Made by a program: the position numbers and the translations under genes. From the NCBI GenBank assembly GCA_963662175.1, contig OY759217.1:53854108-53918107 (forward strand): 64,000 nucleotides of DNA. The letters run 5' to 3'. Source of the DNA: Aradus depressus. Its lineage: Eukaryota; Arthropoda; Insecta; Hemiptera; Aradidae. The notes beneath the pieces were generated by a model that saw nothing but the letters and a program-made list of their open reading frames with translations, did not search any database and was not told the DNA's origin. Of the stretch, positions 1 to 10,400 are shown piece by piece; the first letter of the stretch is position 1; each line of letters opens with the position of its first letter.

Positions 1-458
1 CTGGCATCCTCCTGGTCGCGCCGCCCTCATCCAACAGCCGAGCCAGCACCTCACGTCCGTCCTCCTCTCAGCCTTTCCCTAGACCAGACTAGCATGAAGT
101 CCTCTCTGATAGCCACCCGACAGTTCCTGTCCCGATCCAGTATCTCCCTTTTTACTTCGTTCAGTTGTCTTCTTGATGCACGCATTTCCCCCGGATAGTC
201 CCCATGTACACTAGAATCCGTTGCCTGCAATATTCGTGCGTTTTCATAATTTCAGAAACTGTACCTGTATTATTGAACTCCGCCTAGATAAGCCTCTTTG
301 GGTTTTCGGTTCCCCATTGGACGAATGTTATTTATTCTGAGTCTGAGCGCACTGCAATCCTCCTTAAGTTGCTTAAGATCAGTTTTGAGTTGTGCGTTCT
401 CAGCCGACATATTTACAATTCGCTCCAGTAGTTTGTTAAAATCTTTGCTTCCGGACAT
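1..458 (-). pseudogene. Frame-broken coiled-coil ORF, runs off left edge
   Basis: On the minus strand an ATG at 458 opens 62 codons of charged, heptad-like sequence (leucines spaced through KTDLKQLKEDCSALRLRI). Coding-like sequence continues to the window edge only if the frame is changed: one frame reads to about 160 (MKTHEYCRQRILVYMGTIRG), another from about 195 (ASRRQLNEVKREILDRDRN, then EDFMLVWSRERLRGG), and a third near the edge (EEDGREVLARLLDEGGATRR). This looks like a decayed coiled-coil, Gag/ORF1-type mobile-element gene inside a mib1 intron, but I do not recognise the family. It does not match the expected next mib1 exon. Confidence 0.3.
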
Positions 459-1259
459 ATCTATTTTTCACTTATTTTGGGAGAGCTGTTGCTTTTTGGT
501 GAAATATCAAAGAAGCAGTGACATGAAGGGCCGACTAGATAAGCTGCTATGTCAAGATGTGACGTTTGGATAACTTCCGTGTATACATAATGTCCCCACT
601 CTTCCCAGACTTATCAAATCCATGTCTCGTGTCTGAAATCCAGTATTTTACTTGATTTATTTCCACACTGATTTTGTAACAACTGCTCGGTAAAATTTTC
701 TCTAATTTCACAGTTATTGTATAAAACTTCATTTTCGCAAGTTTTCACTTCACAAAAATAACTAATGATTATATAATACGATAATATTCACATTAATAAT
801 AATCACATTCACTTTCAAGTATTGGAGAAGATATTTCACTGAGTTTGATCATTATAATCTACTAACATTTTTAGACAGTTTTTCTAGTTCTTAAAAAATC
901 AAGTTTTTGTATTAATCCAGTTTTGCTATTAATAATTTTGAAATAGATATTAATATTATACAAAGCAGTTGATGCGACAAAAAATGAAAACAAAATTAGA
1001 TAAATCCGAAATATACCTGCAAACCCTTTAACATGTGAATACTGAGCATAGGACTGCAATATCGTGTATGTATATACGTGAATAGATAGTACAATTAAAA
1101 AATGTTTTTAGTAAATACGTATGTATAATGTCTATGTAGAGACTTATAATAGTTAATTTGTGTAAGTTTTGCGTGGTGCAGAAGGAGAGTTTTGTTGCCA
1201 GGTTTGTGTGGCCCGAATCCAGCAAGAGCCACCCTAATTCTAAAAACAGACAAACGTAC

Positions 1260-1419
1260 AGGTGTCATGGCAGCGGCCCACTCTCCGTGACCCTTCTGCA
1301 GAATCTTGATTCTCTCAAGATCGCTACAGATCTGTACGATGTCTCCAACGTTGAAGTGCTGATTCTGGGGAGGGTTGGCGCTGGATACCTTGGTAAGCAC
1401 CGCAGGGTTAAATGTCCAT
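1260..1419 (-). CDS. mib1: mib1 exon 7 (second mib repeat)
   Basis: The acceptor is gtttcag before A-TGG-ACA; the leading A completes an Arg codon begun in exon 6. The exon encodes [11 protein letters not shown], then [20 protein letters not shown] and HGEWAAAM, and ends at ACACCT with donor GTACGT, in phase 0. It is the last mib1 exon inside the window. Confidence 0.92.
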
Positions 1420-4400
1420 CTGAAACACGAACACAGAAGTGGTGAGGCCAGTAGAAGTGGAATTATCCGACAATACTCGCTTCACAATGAGCCCTCACAG
1501 CGAGTTTGATCCCTAGGAATGACATTTCTCAATAATTTAGGACGAGATTCACAGCCGGAAATAGAAGTCATGCCGCTTTATACAGGGTGTCCCCAATAAG
1601 ACGGCCAACTTTGCTATTCATTTCTGATGAAACTTTTACTCAGCTTTCATGTGATACCATTAAAAGTTTAAATATTTCCATTTTTAATAGGTAAAATTAA
1701 TTTTGAAGATAGTGGGTTGCCTTTTGACACATTGTTTTTTGTCAATAGTATTATACAACATTTTCGTCAAAATTAACCAGATCTGGAGGCGTCGCGGTTT
1801 GTACACAAAAGAATCTCGCACACTTTCAACTTCTCTTACCCACACATCCACTCACCAACAGCTGGAAGCCGTTGGAGCCACAATGACGCGCCGATGAGTT
1901 TTTTTGAAAGTGCCAATAGGTCAGCGGATAGACGCCATTTACTTCTTCCTCTTCAGTTTGGGAGTGAAAGTAATTGCGACCAAGGTGCACCTTCCTGTCA
2001 CGAAGTATACCATTTCTGGGATAAGCTACCGGACTGACACGATTCGAGGATATGAACTTGACCCACCTGTTTCCACTAGGGTAGGAGACAACGATATCGT
2101 GATCCTCATCGATCCCAACGATAACTCCAGTGGAGCCGAGACACTCCAGCATTCCGTCCGTCCACCCCCCGTGTCCGTGTTGCAAGGAGCGGACTATTTC
2201 CAAATCCAGGTCTACCTTCACCTGGAAATAGGAACAGAAAAAACAACATTAGTTCGATTGTAATAAGTGACTTGCAACATTAGTTTGATTGTAATAAGTG
2301 ACTTGCAACATTATGTTTCACATAGATGAAATAACAAGTAGTCTGCTATCTGAGGCGAAGGTTCTTGGCGGTAGATGAATCACCTGATATGTACTTCCCC
2401 AGCACTGAACATTTGTAATCAACTAAGATTCAATCTCGCTCCAGACCAGGCGTGGCCACTCCTTCTCTAGACTCTTCTTCCCTTCAGTCAATTTAGCTGG
2501 AAACCAATAGGTGCCTTAGAGACTTCTCAATCCCTACATAACCATTTTATGTTGATACATTCATTACATTAGCAGTTATTAGGACTTCTGAGTTATGCCA
2601 CAGTTGGCTGCTCAAGCCATAAATGCCCTTTGGCTGATCAGACTGAAAATCGATACATAGTGTCCTCAAGGGGTTTTGGATCCACATACTACATTTTATA
2701 TAGTAACATTTATTACACGGGCAGTAATGAGGGTTTATGAGTTAAGCTCCGATCCCTCCCCTTCCCTTAAGCCGTCTGAAAATTAATAGGTATCGTTCTT
2801 AAAGGATTCTCGATCAATAAATAAAATTTCGCCAAAAGCCATCTACATTCTCCTTTCCAAACGGCATAATACTTCGATTAATACGAATTAATTAAGTATC
2901 CACTCTCCCTCCAGGCCAATCGACCGTTTGGGCTAAACATCAGTAGTTGACTAACAAACTGACTTACTCATGCTATACCCTTTTCCTTCGGCCGATTCCG
3001 CTGAAAGTTGATAGGTGGCGTCCTTACGGGGTTTTGAATTTAAATATACAATTTCATGTCAACACATGCATCCCCTTCATTGGTTTCAGTTCTCATTCCC
3101 AACTGACCTCGCCTCCCCGTAAATTCTGGTTTCCCCCAAGATTCTCCTAGCCTTTTTCCTATTTTCATAATAATCAGACTTCCATTAAGCACTACAAATT
3201 TCACATCTGCGCTGATGATTTTCATTGCTTCTTTCATCCTAGAAGCAAGTAAAGCAGTTCACGCACACCATCATCGCACATCTAATTTAAATACTGCCAC
3301 AATTCAAAAAATACAATTTTGAGTTATGTATAACTCTTATAGAAGAAATTATGCTATTTCTAATGGTAACATCGCCATAACTCTAAAGAAATTATTTTTT
3401 ATCATTTTTGAAAGAATATTATTATAATTCACAAAAAATCTGTTTTAAATTAGAAATTTTTTCTGGCGACCTCCTTGCAATGGCAACCCCCTGAGATGTG
3501 GCACTTCAGCAATATGTGTTTTCCTACAAACCTCGAAAAAAGAAAAAAAAAAAAAAACCCCGACATGATTTGAGATATGGCATTAATCTTGTGGTGAGAT
3601 AAGTTCAAAACTGCCATACAATGAAATATGACAGTATTGGCAAGACCGAAGATCAGTATTTCATACCACATAAGTAAAAAAAATTGTTTAGTTAGTATTT
3701 TTCTATTGTTATTGGTTTCATGTTAAATAACGTAAAATTAAAACAATTTCCCTATAATAAAATTGAATAATGATTATTTAATAATGAGCATAATTCAAAA
3801 CTTGGAATGGCGTTTTCTCAAAAGAGGATTTTTGAGTTGTGGCAGGAGTGCAATAAAAGGACCAATCGCAAAATATTAAACTCATTCACCATCTTACCAA
3901 CATTAAGACGGCTCTAGAATGAAATACAGTTCTACCTTGGACTGTACCTCAAGGTACCAAAACCTCTCCTGAGATGGACATCTCCAACTCCCTATCTTCC
4001 AGACACCATCTGGCCACCTCCTTCTCACAAAACCTCGGCAATGTTGGAATATTCCTTGTTTCCCATCACTGATCATACAAGTCTGGCACATGGAGGATTC
4101 TCGGGGGAGCTCAACATGAGCTCTTCATTCAGATCCAAGGACTCCCAACAAATTCATCTTTCTCCAGTTTGTATCAAGTAGTTTCCTTTATTGAACCTTC
4201 TCATCCCAAAAGACATCCAAAACTCATATGAAGTAGAAAGACAACACATCCCTAGGATAGAACACTCCTTCCCACAACACTGCAACCTACCAATATTCTC
4301 CTTCCATTGCACCATATTCATTTGTCATGATTCCTTTTTTAAAAATTTCATTATTACCTCTCAATCCAGAAAACTTCTTAATCCCATGGTCAGAAAAAAA

Positions 4401-7400
4401 AACTGAAAGGCTCGATAGTATAACGAACCTGGTCGCCGATCTGAAGACCATGTGGTCCGTTCCTGCCGGAGCCGTGCTGACCGAGCAGGGGCAAGTGTTC
4501 TCTGTAGACAGAGGGACCTTTAGCGTCGTTCACAACCTTGAGGTCAGCCTGCGAGAACAAACATCACAATTAGAAAAAGTGCAACACTCGTTGTCCTGGA
4601 AAATCCAATAAAAAAAAGTTCACCGAAAAGAGAGATCACACAACTATTTACGGAAATATGTTAATAACTAAATACATAAATGACAGTGAGCATAGCCCAG
4701 AAACAAATAATGAAATTGGCTGTCTGTATGTAGGGTATTTCAAAGACAATACCAGTGGTTATTAGCTTTCATGTCGGTTTGTCCCATCATCGATTAAAAA
4801 TGGTGGCACATATAACAGCCAAACATATAATTTGAATATGCCTTCTCAGATATAACATTTAGGATACACATGATTCTAGAATCACTAAACAGAAGGGATT
4901 TACTTGGTAACAGAAAAAATTATCTTCTGTTTTCTGAGTTATTAATAATCCTACGCCTAGGTAAGACATTTTCATTTTAAACATTTATTCAATACATTTT
5001 TTGCGATAAATGTATAAATAACGAAAATGAATAACATTTTTGAGTAGTACAAGAAGCAGCCTTTTTAAGGGTTACAAAGGCCTATCCTACTGTCTCTACG
5101 GCTGTGCTACAGGTGCTGGCAGGTGTATCGCCCATAGACTTGGTCTTGGATGGGGCTGTCGCTTCGTACTTCTGTAGAAGCAATTTACATTTAGAAGTAG
5201 GTATAGATGACCCTTAAGTCTAGCCCTGGAGAAATAGATGCGCCGACAGTCCAGAAATCGATTGTAGAGAAATGGTAACAGCGGTGGTCACGATCATCGG
5301 ATGGCCGAACGACCTATGCATATTTCCCAAAAATCCGGGAACGTCTGGAATCTACATGGATACTGCCTGACCATTGGATGTCCCAGATACTATCAGGAGA
5401 TATCAACTACAAGCCATTCTTCTTTAAGAGGAAGAACAACCCGAATTGTTCGTGCGGCGGAGTCGAGACCACAGAACATGTGGTCCTCGAATGTCCGCAG
5501 TACGACGGGCCTAGGGTGGAGTTGATATGCGGAACAGGATCGTACTTGGGCCTCGACCTACGGCAGCTGTTGATGACAGAAACCGGCTACCCAATGTTCA
5601 GCCGATTTGTCGCCTCCTGGCGGAGAAAGAAAAAAGCACTCTGACAAAAAATTTTTAAAAAATCCGTGATATTCTATAATGCTAGAAGGTTCATATACCA
5701 TTCCTTCGAAGCCGACCCTGTACAAGTTCTTAGAGCCATTGTCCCAGACGACATAGGCTGCGGAGCGAGGGGAGGCCGCCGACCAGTCCTGAAGATCGTT
5801 CACTTTTCCGCGGCGTCCGTTGCCTCCGTCCTGATCCTCCCATTGCCAGTCCACTCCTCGGACCACCCTGGCTCCGGGGAAGATCCCTCGAACCACCAGC
5901 TTCTTGCTCTTCCGGCGGGGCTCTACCAGAACTCTGAAACAAAATACCGATTCAGCTTTCAATTGATGTTTAGTCAACTAACTATATATAGCTGTACCCG
6001 GTATCTATTAATAATATTAATAAACTATTAATGAATTTCCATTATTCATCGAAGGGATGGGTAGTAGAATCTTCACGCATATGTTCCAAATAAAGTATCT
6101 ATTGTAGAATATTCGGTTTTGTTGAATATTAATAGTCCATTGCGGTGAGAGGAATTTGAAACTTGTTGGAGAAATAACCCGTCTCACTCCATTGCTCGAA
6201 GTCTCCATTGTTGTTTAGCACCTCCAATCTCGGTCCCTAACTTCATCATATTGGTTAGAAAAGGGGGGAGCTCTTATCATACCGACAAAAGTAGGCGGTG
6301 AATCACCGCTTCACAATGTACTTCCACAGCTCCAATGGTTTGTAATCAACTAAGTTCTCACTAACTCTTAAACTCTTTTCCTCTGCGGCCGAAAATGAAT
6401 AGGAGTGTTACTCAGGGACTACTCAATCCTTTTTTTAATGGTCTGCCGACCGTGGAGGCCAAAACAACCGTTTGTCGGGGAAAAGGGCCTAACTGTTTAT
6501 ATTTTTACAAAATAAAAAGAAAGCTGTTGCTGTGGTCAGCTGGGAGCGACCGTCGACGGTCGCCCCCAGCCCATCCTAATTTCATTTGCGGCACTCCTTG
6601 GCGAGCCGAGAGAGCTCGGGATCAAGATAGGGTGTTGTCTGGCTGTGCGACGGTGCGTCACCAGCTGCCGTAGGTCGAGTCCCAGGTACGATCCTGCCCC
6701 GCGTATCAACACCACCCCAGGCCCGTTGTACAGCGGACATTCGGGAAACACACGCTCTGCAGTCTCACCTCCGCCGTACGAACAGTTCGGGTTGTTCTTG
6801 CTCTCAAGAAAGAAGAGGTCAATCCATAAAATAAAATTTAATATCGATACATTCGATTTCATTGCTATTACAAATGCAGTTATTAGGTTTGAGTTGAACT
6901 TGCCCCACTCCTTCCCTTTGGCCAATCAGACTGGAAATAGATAACGTCCTTACGAGGCTTTCGATCAAAAAAAGAAATTTCATATCGATATATTCATTGG
7001 AAGATATTACTGTCGAAACCTCTCTTCCCTCCAGCTGAATGTCAATAAGAGTCGCTCTTATGGGGGTTCGGATCAATAAATAGAATTTCAGGCCGATACG
7101 TTGATTATTATAAGCAGTTATTATGGTTTTATAGTCAAGAGATCTGGTCACCTGAGATAAGATATAAAAATAACTGTTACCTCTCGCTACCAGGGATGGT
7201 GATCCTGTAGAAACGGTGACGTAGGGAGTGCTTATCGCCGTGGTAGCAGATGGAGCAGAGGTCATAGTTGGCACAGTCTGCACACTTCCAACGGATCCCA
7301 AAGATAGGCTGCTGTCTGCAAGTGTCGCAAAGAGACCCTTCGTGTTTCACACCTAATAGTAACAATCACTCTCTGTTAGTACGTACAAAAATCAAACATC

Positions 7401-10400
7401 TCTCTACAGAACATTATGTCTAATTAATAAGAATATATATATATATATATATATGAAATATGAAAACAAATTGTATGTAATGTCTGGCAGGAGATTAGAT
7501 AAATCTGAAATTGATCTACGTGTGAAAAGGCTAGAAGAACCTGTCCTGCTTCACTGTACCGGGCCGACTGGAGGCTCAAAATTGAATTCTTTCGGATACA
7601 TGATATGATCAACTACACCAATAATGAACAAAAATGTACAAATCATATCATATATCCGAAAGAATGAAAGGTTGATCCTCCCGTCAGACTTTTAGTGAAG
7701 CAGTACAGGTTCCTCGAATAAGAATCTTCCCATATATCCTACATATATCCAAGGAGTAATGTCTTATATAAGGTATCAACATTAACAGTGGTCGATAGCC
7801 ATTGCCGATACTAGCGAAGAGGACATTAGAAAAACGCGAATCGGGAAACCAAGCAGCGACCAAGGTTGAAATCATCATATTTCCAACATTAACAAGTCCA
7901 CTGTTCTAATACCGATGATCATGGCTAACCCGACACCGGTAGTAACGTACACAATATAGAGGGTAGAACCTAGAGAATATCCCTGGGGTATGCCCCAGCT
8001 AGTCCAACATTAACATGCCTGTTGGAGAGCTGTCCAATATCCCTGGGGTATGCCCCAGCTAGCCCAACACGAAGATACCTGTTGGAGAGCTGTCCAATAT
8101 CCCTGGGGTATGCCCCAGCTAGCCCAACACTAAGATACCTGTTGGAGAGCTGTCCAATATCCCTGGGGTATGCCCCAGCTAGCCCAACACTAAGATACCT
8201 GTTGGAGAGCTGTCCAATATCCGAAGATCGTAGTCTGCAGCACACCTGTAGTTGGCCGCCGTTCCGTTGTCCCACACCACCACCACCTCTTCTGGCGACT
8301 CGAAGTTCCGCACCGTCCCCACGTGACCTTCTCCGCCGTCCTAAAACAAATAATCATTCAGTTAAACCCAAAGTTATTTTTCCATTAGCCACATATTTAT
8401 GTCCCTGAAGACCATACTAAAGCCAGCCTCAATCTCATTACACAATCAAATCAACTTTTTTACTTTAGTAAGAGCAATTATTGTATTGAATCGTGCGAAA
8501 CTCCGAGATCGAGTTTCCCGAAAAATTAACTAAATGGAGAAAGAGCGTAACCTAATAATTGTTTCCTACTCCTACCAAATAGTTTATGGAGAGCAGTCAT
8601 AAGATAGAGCTCCAATGATCCGGACGAGCAACAAATAAGAACTCATTCTTCGTCTATGAAGATCATTTTTTGGGCAGCCTTTTCGAAAGGCCCAAGCCTA
8701 AATTTTATATTGATAAGGTCCATTAATTCGTAGTTATTAGGCTTTTTGAAATGAGTCCCCTGAACCCCCCTCCAGTCGGTCGATATAGCTGAAATTTGAC
8801 AGATAATATCCTCATTAGATTTTGACACCAAATATGAAATTTCATGTTGATACATTTATTACATCTGCAGTTATTATTCTGGCGATTCCGCTGAAAATTA
8901 ATAAGTGTCGTTCGTATGGGGTTTTGAATTTCATATGAAATGTTGTCTCGATACACAATGGCAGGTATTTGAGTTTTTGAGTTCTCTCCCCTAACCCCCC
9001 CCCCCCCCCCTTCCATTCCCTTGAGCCGATTTGGCTGAAAATCGATAGGTGTTATCCTACTAGATACATTCAGCAGGTACTAATATTAAAATATATTCTG
9101 GTTGGCCCTAACTTTGCCGAAGAAGTAACGTAGAAAATAGGTGGTCCATGCGGCACCAGTTCCTCATACTTTCTGAAAAGACATTAATGCAGCAATGTCG
9201 GTAGATAGGTTTCTACCAGATACGATGATAGTCCATTAGTAAAGCTGGTAGACGGTTCCGGGTGTACCGAGGCACGTTCCTAACGACTGTAGAACTGGGG
9301 ATTTGAACTTTCTGGTTCAGAGCAGGACCCGGGCCACGGTTTCAGATTTTCTCAAACTTCTTGTCAAGGTAAAAAGCGTGTATTTTTTAAAGCTCACACC
9401 TAAGTCCACGCCTCCTCTAAACCTGGTCGAGTCACGATTGCAGGCCCACCCTTCCAGACCCGAACTCGGATCCATGATTCCTGACATGGACCCGGATCTG
9501 GCAACCTCAAATGAGATAAAAGTACACCAAATAATGAGACTGAAGGTTTAGAGGGAGAGCGGAAACTAACAGGTGAGTCGGCGTGTAGACTCAAACTTAG
9601 GGATCAAAGGACCTTCAAAAGAGCAAAAACTGAAGATAATGATCCAGCAAATATAGAGACTGAATGTTTAGAAGGAGAGCGGAAACTTACGTTTTAGTTT
9701 AAATGTAACCTCTATAGCCTAGAGAAACACATTAATGCAGCAATATCACTATAGAGGCGTTCACTTGTCAGTCATGATGAAAATTATATTCTAGTTGGTC
9801 CTAACCAAAATAGCCACAGAAGAAATATAGACTATAGGGGGGGGGGGGGGGGGGGGGGGGGGGGGTCTTTGTGGCATCGATTCTTCATATTTTCGGAAAA
9901 AACATTAGTTAGTTAGTCACTGATTAGTTATATAATTACTCATGTCCGGGCTTTAACTACGAGGTCATATCGCCACTATCAGAGCGCTCTTTCGTCACAC
10001 TGGTGGACATGAGCCCGACTCTACTGTGGGAATCCTAAATTTTTATTCACTTAGGGCAGGCGTCTTTAACGAGTACCTACATCGTACAAGCTCGGGACCA
10101 TCGCTTAACGTCCCACCCGAACGATGGCGTGCTCAGGTTTATTTTAACTCCCAGATTTATTTTAATAAACTGAGGGCCTCGGCCGGGTTTCGAACCCACG
10201 ATCTTGAGCTCAGAAGGCTAGCGCACCTCGCTCTAAAAAAAAATGTCGGTAGATAGACATCAACCAGATACCAATGTTGGTTTACCATAAGTAAAGATGA
10301 AAATTATATTTTAGTTGGTCCTAACCAAAATAGCCACAGAAGAAATATAGAATGAAGGTGGTCCTTGTGGCACCGATTCTTCTTATTTTCTGAAATAACA

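Noticed and set aside
1560..1600. ACAGGGTGTCCCCAATAAGA as a mobile-element terminus
   Set aside because: The motif resembles ends of several insect elements, but no partner end or duplication was found nearby.
5730..5942. 70-codon minus-strand frame overlapping mib1 exon 4
   Set aside because: Out of frame with the conserved MIB/HERC2 domain; a shadow of exon 4.
7981..8220. CRISPR-like array of 60-bp repeats
   Set aside because: Copies are contiguous with no spacers, and the unit derives from the adjacent mib1 exon; the genome is eukaryotic.
8022..8408. 128-codon plus-strand frame with a repeated 20-residue unit
   Set aside because: It is the shadow of the 60-bp repeat and of mib1 exon 2 on the other strand.
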